From positions 5,487 through 69,486 of the forward strand of contig CADCHG010000006.1 of NCBI GenBank assembly GCA_902801155.1: DNA of 64,000 bases. Reading direction: 5' to 3'. Below, piece after piece: positions 49,894 to 59,317 of this stretch. The translations under genes and the position numbers were made by a program. The notes beneath the pieces were generated by a model. The model was not told where the DNA came from. It saw nothing but the letters and a program-made list of their open reading frames with translations, and did not search any database. Origin of the DNA: an uncultured Prevotellaceae bacterium. Lineage in GTDB: Bacteria > Bacteroidota > Bacteroidia > Bacteroidales > Bacteroidaceae. Position 1 is the stretch's first letter. Each line of letters opens with the position of its first letter.

Positions 49894-52033
49894 TCGTCTT
49901 TTCCTATTACTCCTCACTCTCCTAACCGCAACTATGATGCTGGCACAGGACAAGAAACTATTCACGTTGGAGGATCTGAACTTCGGTGGCACGAACTATA
50001 ATAAGATGCGACCGGAGAATCGCTTCACCACATGGTGGGGCGATGAATTCATACACCTTGACGTGGAGAATGTTTCTGTTGTTGATAAAGCAAGAGTTAC
50101 CGAAACATCTCTCTTTACCCTCAGCGACCTCAACACATGGGCAGGTCTTGAAGGCGAGGATGTGGTCAGGACACTTCTCTCTGCAAAATTCCCGTATTCA
50201 GGCAAATCACTTGTACTTGTAAGCAACAAGACAAAGCGTATGCTTATCGACTTCAAGGCAAAGAAACTTGTATGGAGTCAGGACAGGAAAGGCTCGCTGG
50301 AATGGAATGCCAAGAGCAAGGCAGACGCATACCTCGACAACAATAATCTATATGTGCGTACTGCTGATGGTAAGACTACCCAGCTTTCAACAGACGGAAG
50401 CAGGGAGATAGTATATGGTCAGAGCGTTCATAGAAATGAATTCGGAATAGAAAAGGGCACTTTCTGGTCGGAGGATGGCAAGAAACTGGCATTCTACCGT
50501 ATGGACCAGAGTATGGTGGAGGACTATCCACAGGTTGACCTTTTCCAGAGAGAGGCAAAGCATGATCCTGACAAATATCCTATGGCCGGAATGACGAGCC
50601 ACAAGGCAACAATCGGTGTGTATGATATTGACACTCAGAAGACTATATACCTTAATGTAGGAGATCCTACGGACAGGTATTTTACAAATATCGCGTGGTC
50701 ACCTGACAGCAAGAAGATATATCTCTTTGAACTGAATCGCGACCAGAATGACTGTTCACTTGATGAATATTCTGCTGAAAGCGGAGATAAGATACGCACT
50801 CTCTACACAGAGAAGGACGAGAAATATGTAGAGCCTCAGCACCCTATCTCTTTCATTCCATGGAACAAACAGAAGTTCCTTTTGTGGAGTCAGAAGGATG
50901 GATATATGCATCTCTATGTCGGGAATGTGAATGGAGACATCAGCCTAAAGCAACTTACAAAGGGCAATTTTGTAGTTGATGAGATTCTCGGTTTCTGCGC
51001 AAAGACAAAGAGCGTTATCATAAGAAGTAACGAGGCAGATCCTCTTCAGATGAACCTGTGGAGCGTGAACATAGAGACAGGGAAACGCACTATGGTTGAC
51101 AAAGGCAAGGGTGTGCACAAAGGCAAATTGAGCGAATCTGGATTGTATATATCCGATTCATACTCAGAGCCTAAGGTTCCGCATAACATAGACATTCTCT
51201 TTACCACAAACAAGAAACCCGTACGTTATCTCACGGCAAAGAATCCGTGGGAAGGCTATCAGGTTCCGGAGTATATCAACGGTACGATAAAGGCTGCGGA
51301 CGGAGTAACGGATTTGTATTGGAGAATGGTTCGCCCAGCGGATTTCGATGCAAACAAGAAATACCCTACTGTGGTATATGTATATGGTGGTCCTCATGCA
51401 CATAACGTAGATGCCTCATGGCATTGGGCTTCACGTCCATGGGAAACCTATATGGCCCAGAAAGGATATATAGTTTTCATCCTTGACAACCGAGGCTCAG
51501 AGAATCGCGGAAAGGAGTTTGAACAGGTCACATTCCGTCAGCTTGGGCAAGAGGAAATGAAGGATCAGATGTGTGGAGTGAACTATCTGAAATCACTTCC
51601 ATACGTAGATGCCGACAGACTCGGTGTTCATGGTTGGAGCTTCGGAGGTTTCATGACGATATCACTCATGACAAACTATCCTGACGTGTTCAAGGTAGGA
51701 GTGGCTGGTGGTCCTGTGATTGACTGGAAATGGTACGAGATAATGTATGGCGAGCGCTATATGGATACTCCGGAAACAAATCCAGAGGGCTACAAGAAGA
51801 CATCACTCCTCGAAAAAGCAAAGAATCTCAAAGGCAGACTCCAGATAATAACAGGAATGAACGACCCAACGGTTGTTCCGCAGCATTGCCTTATGTTCCT
51901 TAACGCCTGCAGCGAAGCAGGCACACAACCCGATTTCTTCGCCTACCCTGGCGAGGGGCATAACATGAGAGGGCATAAGAGCGTGCATCTGCATGAGAGG
52001 ATAACAAGGTATTTTGAGGATTACTTAAAGTAG
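49883..52033 (+). CDS. Prolyl dipeptidyl peptidase IV (S9B family)
   Basis: 716 aa. Start set at the ATG at 49883 (MRINRLFLLLLTLLTATMMLAQ signal peptide), which overlaps the previous gene by 11 nt; an open frame reaching back to 49589 is just the other gene's frame. Beta-propeller about 60-450, then an alpha/beta hydrolase domain with nucleophile Ser in HGWSFGG, Asp in GMNDPTVVP and His in GEGHNMRG. It removes X-Pro or X-Ala dipeptides from peptides in the periplasm, a trait of Prevotella and Porphyromonas proteolysis. Full length. Confidence 0.9.
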   Translation: MRINRLFLLLLTLLTATMMLAQDKKLFTLEDLNFGGTNYNKMRPENRFTTWWGDEFIHLDVENVSVVDKARVTETSLFTLSDLNTWAGLEGEDVVRTLLSAKFPYSGKSLVLVSNKTKRMLIDFKAKKLVWSQDRKGSLEWNAKSKADAYLDNNNLYVRTADGKTTQLSTDGSREIVYGQSVHRNEFGIEKGTFWSEDGKKLAFYRMDQSMVEDYPQVDLFQREAKHDPDKYPMAGMTSHKATIGVYDIDTQKTIYLNVGDPTDRYFTNIAWSPDSKKIYLFELNRDQNDCSLDEYSAESGDKIRTLYTEKDEKYVEPQHPISFIPWNKQKFLLWSQKDGYMHLYVGNVNGDISLKQLTKGNFVVDEILGFCAKTKSVIIRSNEADPLQMNLWSVNIETGKRTMVDKGKGVHKGKLSESGLYISDSYSEPKVPHNIDILFTTNKKPVRYLTAKNPWEGYQVPEYINGTIKAADGVTDLYWRMVRPADFDANKKYPTVVYVYGGPHAHNVDASWHWASRPWETYMAQKGYIVFILDNRGSENRGKEFEQVTFRQLGQEEMKDQMCGVNYLKSLPYVDADRLGVHGWSFGGFMTISLMTNYPDVFKVGVAGGPVIDWKWYEIMYGERYMDTPETNPEGYKKTSLLEKAKNLKGRLQIITGMNDPTVVPQHCLMFLNACSEAGTQPDFFAYPGEGHNMRGHKSVHLHERITRYFEDYLK

Positions 52034-52036
52034 GAA

Positions 52037-52090
52037 CCAGAATATCTAGAGAACCTGGAAATTCCAGAAAAGCAAGAGAAAACAGAGAAA
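52037..52090. repeat. 9-nt-period array
   Basis: Units CCAGAATAT, CTAGAGAAC, CTGGAAATT, CCAGAAAAG, CAAGAGAAA and ACAGAGAAA, each 9 nt, fill the gap between the DPP gene and purD. C-[CT]-[AG]-GA is shared by most units. Confidence 0.6.
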
Positions 52091-52111
52091 AAAAAACAAA
52101 GAAAATCTTAT

Positions 52112-53380
52112 ATGAAAATATTACTATTAGGTTCAGGCGGCCGTGAGCATGCCTTGGCATGGAAGATTGCGCAAAGCGCAAAATGTGAGAAACTTTTCAT
52201 CGCTCCTGGTAACGCAGGAACTGGTGAGGTTGGTGAAAACGTAGCTATCAAGGCTGATGACTTCGAGGCTATCAAGGCTTTCGTTGTTGAGAACGGCGTA
52301 AATATGGTAGTTGTAGGTCCTGAGGATCCATTGGTAAAGGGTATCTACGACAACCTCCTGAACGATGAGCGCACAAAGAACATTCCAGTCATCGGTCCTT
52401 CAAAGGCTGGTGCTGTTCTCGAAGGCTCAAAGGATTTCGCTAAGGCATTCATGAAGCGTCACAACATCCCTACTGCTGCTTACGAGACATTCGACGGCAA
52501 TCACGTAGAGGAAGGCTGCAAGTTCCTTGAGACCTTGAAGGCTCCTTACGTTCTGAAGGCTGACGGTCTTTGCGCAGGTAAGGGCGTTCTTATCATCGAC
52601 AATCTTGAGGAGGCAAAGAAAGAGCTCCGCGAGATGCTTGGCGGTATGTTCGGCAACGCTTCTTCACGTGTTGTTATCGAGGAGTTCCTTTCAGGTATCG
52701 AGTGCTCAGTATTCGTTCTTACCGACGGCAAGAACTACAAGATTCTTCCAGAGGCAAAGGACTACAAGCGTATCGGCGAGCACGACACAGGTCTCAACAC
52801 AGGCGGTATGGGTAGCGTAACACCTGTTCCATTTGCTACAAAGGAATGGATGAAGAAGGTTGACGAGCGCATCATCCGTCCAACAGTTGAAGGCCTTGCA
52901 GAGGAAGGTATCGTATATAAGGGCTTTATCTTCTTCGGTCTTATCAACGTGAACGGCGAGCCTATGGTAATCGAGTACAACTGTCGTATGGGAGACCCTG
53001 AGACTGAGAGCGTTATGCTTCGTCTGAAGAGTGATATCGTGGATCTCTTCGAGGGTGTTGCTAACGAGGATCTCGACAAGCGTACTATCGAATTTGACGA
53101 GCGTGCTGCTGTATGTGTAATGCTCGTAAGCGGTGGCTATCCACAGGAATATGTAAAGGGCTACCCAATCACAGGCATCAAGGATGTTGAGGGCAGTATC
53201 GTATTCCATGCAGGAACAGCGACCAAGGACGGTCAGGTTGTAACAGCCGGCGGTCGTGTGATTGCTGTCAGCTCTTACGGCAAGAACAAGGAAGAGGCTC
53301 TCCAGAAGAGCTTTGCCGAGGCACAGAAGATTCAGTTCACCGACAAGTACTTCCGTTCTGATATAGGACAGGATCTTTAA
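52112..53380 (+). CDS. purD: Phosphoribosylamine-glycine ligase (GARS)
   Basis: 422 aa. Opens with [16 protein letters not shown], then [21 protein letters not shown], an ATP-grasp domain ([44 protein letters not shown]) and [10 protein letters not shown]. The second enzyme of purine synthesis: ATP + phosphoribosylamine + glycine to GAR. Full length and highly conserved. Codon use is more biased than in its neighbours (many GGC, AAG, GCT), suggesting strong expression. Preceded by a 9-nt array and followed by a 7-nt array. Confidence 0.95.
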   Translation: MKILLLGSGGREHALAWKIAQSAKCEKLFIAPGNAGTGEVGENVAIKADDFEAIKAFVVENGVNMVVVGPEDPLVKGIYDNLLNDERTKNIPVIGPSKAGAVLEGSKDFAKAFMKRHNIPTAAYETFDGNHVEEGCKFLETLKAPYVLKADGLCAGKGVLIIDNLEEAKKELREMLGGMFGNASSRVVIEEFLSGIECSVFVLTDGKNYKILPEAKDYKRIGEHDTGLNTGGMGSVTPVPFATKEWMKKVDERIIRPTVEGLAEEGIVYKGFIFFGLINVNGEPMVIEYNCRMGDPETESVMLRLKSDIVDLFEGVANEDLDKRTIEFDERAAVCVMLVSGGYPQEYVKGYPITGIKDVEGSIVFHAGTATKDGQVVTAGGRVIAVSSYGKNKEEALQKSFAEAQKIQFTDKYFRSDIGQDL

Positions 53381-53381
53381 A

Positions 53382-53462
53382 ATTGACAATTGAAAATTGA
53401 TAATTGAAAATTATACCACACAACCATTTTCAATTTTTCAATTTTCAACTTTCAATTTTCAA
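53382..53462. repeat. Inverted 7-nt-period array
   Basis: Left: ATTGACA, ATTGAAA, ATTGATA, ATTGAAA and ATTATAC. Right: CATTTTC, AATTTTTC, AATTTTC, AACTTTC and AATTTTC. It directly precedes the start codon at 53464. An upstream in-frame ATG (53404) would translate it (FQFFNFQLSIFN) and is unlikely. Confidence 0.7.
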
Positions 53463-53463
53463 C

Positions 53464-54408
53464 ATGAAACGTTTTCAGAATAGAGTAGCAGAAAGTTCAT
53501 TATCCCTACCAGTATCGGCTATCATCAGCATACTGATATGGTTTGCAGCAGGATTGGTTTCCAGAAAGCTTTGGATTCCACTCTTGCAGACAGGCTTTTC
53601 TACATATCTCATAGCCGAGATGAACACTCGCAACACTCTTCTGAGAATACGTTCGAGAATGATGTCATGCGTCTTCCTATGGCTTGCCACTATGCAGGCG
53701 ACCATAGCTGTACGCTGGCAGACAACAGTTATTCAGACACTTACAGGATTGTGCATCTACCTCCTTCTTTTCTGCTATAAGGACAAGAAAGAGGTGCCAA
53801 GCATATTCTGCATAGCACTCATTATAAGCATAGGAAGCATAATCTGGACTCCGTTCCTGTATTTCCTTCCAATAGTCATTTTCTTGTTGTGCATACCACT
53901 CTACGCCATATCTTTCAAGGCTGTGAGTGCTATAATTATGGGTATCGTACTACCCTACTGGACCTTAATTCCATATTTTGTATATAAGGAAAACACCGAT
54001 TGGATAAAGTTCCATTTCGCGCCTCTGCACGATGTTTCCGTCCTGTTTGATTACTCAAGCGTAACAGTCGGGCATCTTGTATGCTATGCCATTCTGATAA
54101 TCCTAATGCTTATCGGATGGATTCATTTCGTGCGCACGGCATACAAGGACAAGATAAAGACAAGAAACCTATACGACGTTATCATAACATTGTCAATATT
54201 CTTTGCGCTAATCATACCGATAGTACCGGCATACGCCAACTACACTCTTACGATGCTTGCTGTTGTGGTTAGCCCATTGGCTGCCCATTACTTCTCATTG
54301 ACAAATACAAAGCTGACAAACATCGTATTCATCATAACTCTGATAATAATAGCAATAGTATCAATCATGGCTATCTACACCCCATATTTAGAAACTCCAA
54401 TCCTATAG
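53464..54408 (+). CDS. Polytopic membrane protein of unknown function
   Basis: 314 aa from the ATG at 53464 (MKRFQNRVAESSLSLP). About eight to ten hydrophobic helices, including SAIISILIWFAAGLV and VVVSPLAAHYFSL. It has the pattern of Bacteroidales proteins of unknown function often found near purD. No motif for transport or catalysis was recognised. It is followed after 4 nt by the YqaA-like gene, so the two are probably co-transcribed. Confidence 0.7.
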   Translation: MKRFQNRVAESSLSLPVSAIISILIWFAAGLVSRKLWIPLLQTGFSTYLIAEMNTRNTLLRIRSRMMSCVFLWLATMQATIAVRWQTTVIQTLTGLCIYLLLFCYKDKKEVPSIFCIALIISIGSIIWTPFLYFLPIVIFLLCIPLYAISFKAVSAIIMGIVLPYWTLIPYFVYKENTDWIKFHFAPLHDVSVLFDYSSVTVGHLVCYAILIILMLIGWIHFVRTAYKDKIKTRNLYDVIITLSIFFALIIPIVPAYANYTLTMLAVVVSPLAAHYFSLTNTKLTNIVFIITLIIIAIVSIMAIYTPYLETPIL

Positions 54409-54412
54409 CATC

Positions 54413-54847
54413 ATGCTTGATTTCCTTATACAATACGGTCCTATAGGAATGTTGATTGCAGCATTCATTGCGGGAAGCGTGTTCCCATTCTCTTCAGAGG
54501 CTGTAATGCTGGCTATGCTTGCTGCCGGCGTTGATCCTTGGGAAATGGTGATATACGCCTCTATAGGCAATACCGCCGGCTCTATGTTCAACTATGGTGT
54601 TGGAAGAATGGGAAGAATTGACTGGATTGAGAAATACCTCCATGTAAAGAAAGAAAGTCTCGACAAAGCCCAACGGTTCATGGGAGGGCGAGGTGCATGG
54701 ATGGGATTCTTTGCCTTCCTTCCTCTTCTCGGAAGTGCAATTTCAATATTACTCGGCCTAATGAGAGCAAATGTTTTCATTACCCTCATCAGCATAAGCA
54801 TAGGCAAGGTGATGAGGTATATGATTATTGCTTGGCCGTTTATCTAA
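54413..54847 (+). CDS. YqaA-family (DedA/SNARE-associated) small membrane protein
   Basis: 144 aa. GSVFPFSSEAVMLAMLAAGVDP, then NTAGSMFNYGVGRMG and FFAFLPLLGSAISILLGLMRAN are the conserved blocks of the YqaA branch of the DedA superfamily, which is linked to lipid scrambling. Three to four helices, normal length. The gene overlaps nothing and is terminated by a good hairpin. Confidence 0.85.
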   Translation: MLDFLIQYGPIGMLIAAFIAGSVFPFSSEAVMLAMLAAGVDPWEMVIYASIGNTAGSMFNYGVGRMGRIDWIEKYLHVKKESLDKAQRFMGGRGAWMGFFAFLPLLGSAISILLGLMRANVFITLISISIGKVMRYMIIAWPFI

Positions 54848-54925
54848 AGAACACCTTCAAAACAGAGACGAAGTTATTACTTGATATAATTGTAGCAAAA
54901 ATCACCTTTAAGAAAAAAGTAAATA

Positions 54926-54963
54926 AAAATAGCCAGAGGACAATCCCTTTGGCTATTTTTTTT
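54926..54963 (+). terminator. Terminator after the YqaA-like gene
   Basis: AAATAGCCAGAGG pairs with CCTTTGGCTATTT (one G-U pair, 6-nt loop), followed by a run of Ts to 54963. Confidence 0.85.
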
Positions 54964-55025
54964 CGATAATATCATTATGCAATTCCGTGACGACTTCGTT
55001 CCAACGCCCTTCTTCCTCCGTTGAT

Positions 55026-55159
55026 AATACCATTATAATACCATAATATTACCATAATAATACCATAATAATACCATAGTGAATGGTATCTTAATGGTAA
55101 TTTAATGGTATTTTAATGGTAAATTAATGGTAATTACATAGGAGGCACAACGGATTATG
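55026..55159. repeat. Inverted 11-nt-period array F
   Basis: Left: AATACCATTAT, AATACCATAAT, ATTACCATAAT, AATACCATAAT and AATACCATAGT. Then GA. Right: ATGGTATCTTA, ATGGTAATTTA, ATGGTATTTTA, ATGGTAAATTA, ATGGTAATTAC and two variant units, ATAGGAGGCAC and AACGGATTATG. It is the longest and cleanest array, five copies against five. Confidence 0.9.
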
Positions 55160-55271
55160 GTAGGATTTTCTGAAAAGTCACTTTTCAACCCTCAAAAAGT
55201 TAAAGAAAACAAAATCAAGCCACATTTCGCATTTTTTTGATTTTTCATTCTTTTTTCTACACGATATTTAG

Positions 55272-55279
55272 TAATTTTG
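55272..55279 (+). promoter_or_regulatory. -7 box upstream of the DUF2723 gene
   Basis: TAATTTTG about 92 nt before the ATG at 55371, without a clear -33 box. The rest of the 520-nt gap holds the terminator, array F and A/T-rich sequence. Confidence 0.5.
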
Positions 55280-55370
55280 CACGGAATTGGGTAATCAGGA
55301 ATTAACAAACCCTACTAACCCCATCACAGGGGAACTTAAAATTACAAATATAAAAAAAATCAATCAATAA

Positions 55371-58300
55371 ATGAAACAGTACAGACTGATAGACAACGTA
55401 CTCGGCTGGGTAACATTCCTTATTGCAGCCTTTGTATATTGCTCTACCATTGAACCTACAGCCTCATTCTGGGACTGTCCTGAATTTATAACTACCGGCT
55501 ACAAGCTCGAAGTTGGTCACCCACCTGGCGCACCATTCTTTATGCTCACAGCCAACCTATTCACCCAATTTGTTAGCGACCCATCAGACGTGGCACGTAT
55601 GGTAAATACCATGAGTGCTCTATTGTCGGCTACGTGTATCTTGTTCCTTTTCTGGACAATAACACACCTTGTACGCCGTCTGCTCATAGATAATTGGGAT
55701 GAACTGACCACAGCAAAGACAATCGCCATAGAGGCTTCAGGCCTTGTTGGTGCATTAATCTATACATTCTCTGATACATTCTGGTTCTCTGCCGTTGAGG
55801 GCGAGGTTTATGCCTATTCAAGTGCCTTTACAGCAGTTGTATTCTGGATGATTCTGAAATGGGAGGATAATGCGGACGCGCCTCACTCTGACCGTTGGCT
55901 GGTGCTTATCACCTATATGACAGGTCTGTCAATAGGCGTTCACTTGCTTAACCTGCTTTGTATTCCTGCTATCGTACTTGTATATTACTACAAGCGTTAT
56001 CCAGATGCAGACCTCAAGGGCTCACTAATAGCACTTGCAATAAGCGCTGTTATCGTAGCAGCAGTACTCTATGGCGTTGTACCAGGTATCATTACCGTTG
56101 GCGGTTGGTTCGAGCTATTCTTCGTGAACACCCTCGGAATGCCATTCAACACAGGTGAGATTATCTATATCGCTTTGCTTGTAGGCGTTGTAGTATGGGC
56201 TATCTACGAGAGCTATGTCGATAGGAATATCAAGAAGACAAACATCTCATTCCTTCTAGCCGTTGCTATGCTCGGTATTCCATTCTACGGATTTGGATGG
56301 TCAGCATTCTTTATCGGCATTATAATCCTTGCCTTGCTCTATGTGGCTCTCCAGCTCAAGAACAAGAAGACAAAGGCATACTACGTAACTTCACGCATCA
56401 AGAATACGGCTCTCTGCTGCATGCTGATGCTGATGATCGGCTATTCTACATACGCCCTTATCGTGGTTCGTTCAAGTGCTAACCCACCAATGGACCAGAA
56501 CTCACCAGAGGACATCTTCACGCTCGGTAGCTATCTTAGCCGTGACCAGTATGGTGATCGTCCTTTGCTTTATGGTCAGTCATACGCTTCACAAGTGGCT
56601 CTCAAGGTTGATGGCGATATGTGCCGTCCTGAGATGAAAAAGGGAGCTCCTATCATTCAGCGTGTTGAGAAGAAGTCGGCTGACGAAAAGGATGCATACT
56701 TCACAGTCCGTACAAAGGATTCATACGTATATGCACAGAACATGCTCTTCCCACGTATGCATAGTTCTGACCATGCAAAAGCCTACGAGGACTGGATGGG
56801 TGGCGTTGATACATACCCTGTAGATTATGACCGTTGCGGTCAGATGATGACCGTAAATATGCCAACTATGATGGAGAACATCCGCTTCTTCCTCTCATAC
56901 CAATGTAACTTCATGTACTGGCGCTATTTCATGTGGAACTTCGTTGGTCGTCAGAATGACATTCAGGGACATGGAGAACTTGAGCATGGAAACTGGCTCA
57001 CAGGTATTCCATTTGTAGATAACGCTATGCTTGGTGACCAGAGTCTGCTTCCTGACGAGCTGAAGAACAACAAGGGACACAACGTGTTCTATTGTCTGCC
57101 TCTCCTCCTCGGTCTTATCGGATTGTTCTGGCAGGCATATCGCGGAAAGAAGGGCATACAGCAGTTCTGGGTAGTATTCTTCCTGTTCTTCATGACAGGT
57201 CTTGCTATCGTTCTCTATCTTAACCAGACACCTTTACAGCCTCGTGAGCGTGATTACGCATACGCAGGATCATTCTATGCATTCTCTATCTGGTGCGGTA
57301 TGGGTATTGCTGCTATCATCGACCTTATTGCCCGCAAGACAAAGAAGGAAAACGTTGTTCTTGCCGGAATCATCGGAGGTGCAGGTCTGCTTGTTCCTAT
57401 CCAGATGGCTTCACAGACATGGGATGACCACGATCGTTCAGGTCGTTATTGCTGTCGTGACTTCGGTCAGAACTATCTGAACTCTATGCAAGAAGGCACA
57501 CATCCTGTCATCTATACAAATGGTGATAATGACACCTTCCCTCTCTGGTATAATCAGGATGTTGAGGGTGTAGGTACAGATGCACGTGTCTGCAACCTTT
57601 CATATCTCCAGACAGACTGGTACATCGACCAGATGATGCGTCCGGCATACGACTCTCCAGCACTCCCTATCACTTGGACACGCCTTGATTACTGCTCAGG
57701 AACAAATGAGTATATCGAGGTTGCACCAGAACTGAAGGAGCAGATAAAGGAGTTCTATGTACAGAATCCGGAGGCTGCCCGCCAGCAGTATGGTGATGAT
57801 CCTTTCGACATCCACAATGTGATGAAGTACTGGGTTCGTGGTGGTAAGGGTGAGATGCACGTCATTCCAACAGATACCCTATATCTCACTATCGATGCTA
57901 ACGCAGTAAGGAAGAGCGGTATGATGATTCCACGCGACTCTGCCGGCAATGAGATTCAGATTCCTGAGAAGATGGCAATCTCACTCAAGGGCAAGCGCGC
58001 ACTCTACAAGAACGACCTCATGATGCTTGAGATGATAAGCAACGCCAACTGGACACGTCCACTGTATGTTGCCCTCACCGTAGGTGCTGAGAACTTCATG
58101 AACCTCGGCGATAACTTCATTCAGGAAGGTCTTGTGAACCGCATCACTCCATTTGCGACAAACGAGCAGACAAACTTCGATACAGAGAAGACATACAATA
58201 ATGTCATGAACAAGTTCAAGTTCGGCGGTCTTGAGAAGAAGGGACTCTACCTTGACGAGACTGTAATGCGTATGTGCCTTACACATCGCCGTCTGTTCGG

Positions 58301-58706
58301 TATGCTCATCACGCATCTCCTTCAGGAGGGCAAGGATGAGAAGGCAAAGAAGGTTCTTGAAAAGGCAGAGAAGGTTCTGCCTACATACAATGTACCAATG
58401 TCATACCTGAGCGGTGGTTTGGACTTCCTTCAGGGTTACTATGCCGTTGGAAACAAGAAGAAGGCAGAAGAGGTATTCAACGATATGTGGAAGAACAGCC
58501 AGCAGTATCTCACTTGGTATCTTTCATTGAGCGATAACCGATTCAGACAGTCTCAGCGTGAATGTATGCTCCACTTCTACACAATGCAACGCATACTTGA
58601 GATAGCATCAAAGTATGATGCAGCATTGGCTCAGAAAAAGAACAAGGAACTTGACAAGCTCTCGTCCAAATACTTTGGCCGTGGAGGCAACTTCAACGGT
58701 GAATAA
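55371..58706 (+). CDS. DUF2723-family membrane glycosyltransferase (PMT-like)
   Basis: 1111 aa. N-terminal membrane half (about 10-700, roughly a dozen helices) with STIEPTASFWDCPEFI, holding an acidic motif like the DE site of protein O-mannosyltransferases, then LEVGHPPGAPFFML and VEGEVYAYSSAF. The C-terminal third is soluble, with TPR-like helices. DUF2723 proteins are Bacteroidetes-specific and have been linked to protein O-glycosylation at the periplasmic face of the inner membrane. Full length. The next gene starts on its last base. Confidence 0.88.
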   Translation: MKQYRLIDNVLGWVTFLIAAFVYCSTIEPTASFWDCPEFITTGYKLEVGHPPGAPFFMLTANLFTQFVSDPSDVARMVNTMSALLSATCILFLFWTITHLVRRLLIDNWDELTTAKTIAIEASGLVGALIYTFSDTFWFSAVEGEVYAYSSAFTAVVFWMILKWEDNADAPHSDRWLVLITYMTGLSIGVHLLNLLCIPAIVLVYYYKRYPDADLKGSLIALAISAVIVAAVLYGVVPGIITVGGWFELFFVNTLGMPFNTGEIIYIALLVGVVVWAIYESYVDRNIKKTNISFLLAVAMLGIPFYGFGWSAFFIGIIILALLYVALQLKNKKTKAYYVTSRIKNTALCCMLMLMIGYSTYALIVVRSSANPPMDQNSPEDIFTLGSYLSRDQYGDRPLLYGQSYASQVALKVDGDMCRPEMKKGAPIIQRVEKKSADEKDAYFTVRTKDSYVYAQNMLFPRMHSSDHAKAYEDWMGGVDTYPVDYDRCGQMMTVNMPTMMENIRFFLSYQCNFMYWRYFMWNFVGRQNDIQGHGELEHGNWLTGIPFVDNAMLGDQSLLPDELKNNKGHNVFYCLPLLLGLIGLFWQAYRGKKGIQQFWVVFFLFFMTGLAIVLYLNQTPLQPRERDYAYAGSFYAFSIWCGMGIAAIIDLIARKTKKENVVLAGIIGGAGLLVPIQMASQTWDDHDRSGRYCCRDFGQNYLNSMQEGTHPVIYTNGDNDTFPLWYNQDVEGVGTDARVCNLSYLQTDWYIDQMMRPAYDSPALPITWTRLDYCSGTNEYIEVAPELKEQIKEFYVQNPEAARQQYGDDPFDIHNVMKYWVRGGKGEMHVIPTDTLYLTIDANAVRKSGMMIPRDSAGNEIQIPEKMAISLKGKRALYKNDLMMLEMISNANWTRPLYVALTVGAENFMNLGDNFIQEGLVNRITPFATNEQTNFDTEKTYNNVMNKFKFGGLEKKGLYLDETVMRMCLTHRRLFGMLITHLLQEGKDEKAKKVLEKAEKVLPTYNVPMSYLSGGLDFLQGYYAVGNKKKAEEVFNDMWKNSQQYLTWYLSLSDNRFRQSQRECMLHFYTMQRILEIASKYDAALAQKKNKELDKLSSKYFGRGGNFNGE

Positions 58707-59317
58707 TGATTATTGAACAACCTACTATATGGCTCCGTTGGATCTATCCCAAAGCATTTTGGCGAATGGATCCAAGGGAGCATTCGGTTTATCTTACCTT
58801 TGACGATGGACCGATTCCGGAAGCAACTCCCTTTATCCTTGACACTTTGGCAAAGTATGGAATAAAGGCAACCTTCTTTATGGTAGGTGACAATGTTCGC
58901 AAGTACCCACATCTCTTTGAACGAATAAAGGCTGAGGGGCATCAGGTGGGAAATCACACATACAATCACATGGGCAGCATAAGGCATACCCTTAGAACGT
59001 ATGTGAAGAATACCAACAAGGCGAACGAGCTTATTCACTCAAAGTATTTCCGTCCGCCACACGGGTGGATGAGACCAGCAGCTTATATCTGGCTCAAACG
59101 CAAATACAAAGTTGTGATGTGGGATGTCGTGACGCGTGACTATTCAAGGCTTCTTACAGCCGAGGATGTGGTCAACAATATCAAGACATATACACGTAAT
59201 GGTTCAATAATAACCTTCCATGATTCTCTGAAGAGCATCGAGAAATTGCAGACTGCTCTTCCAGAGTCTCTGGAATGGCTAATATCACAAGGCTATCAAT
59301 TCAAGACTTTCAAATGA
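58706..59317 (+). CDS. Polysaccharide deacetylase (CE4/NodB)
   Basis: 203 aa. Motif 1 TFDDGP (catalytic and metal Asp), motif 2 NHTYNH (metal His), motif 3 RPPHG, then VMWDVVTRDYS and IITFHDS. No signal peptide is predicted, so it is cytosolic or held at the membrane. The family removes N- or O-acetyl groups from glycans such as peptidoglycan precursors. The ATG uses the last A of the previous stop (TAATG), so translation is coupled to the DUF2723 gene. Confidence 0.88.
   Translation: MIIEQPTIWLRWIYPKAFWRMDPREHSVYLTFDDGPIPEATPFILDTLAKYGIKATFFMVGDNVRKYPHLFERIKAEGHQVGNHTYNHMGSIRHTLRTYVKNTNKANELIHSKYFRPPHGWMRPAAYIWLKRKYKVVMWDVVTRDYSRLLTAEDVVNNIKTYTRNGSIITFHDSLKSIEKLQTALPESLEWLISQGYQFKTFK

Noticed and set aside
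20899..55159. CRISPR arrays
   Set aside because: The tandem units are 7-11 nt with no spacers of constant length, both orientations occur at each site, and there are no cas genes.
20899..55159. 11-nt arrays as ordinary terminators
   Set aside because: Some lie between divergent genes (32901-32968, 45008-45104) or upstream of promoters, they lack a T run, and several neighbouring genes have separate good terminators.
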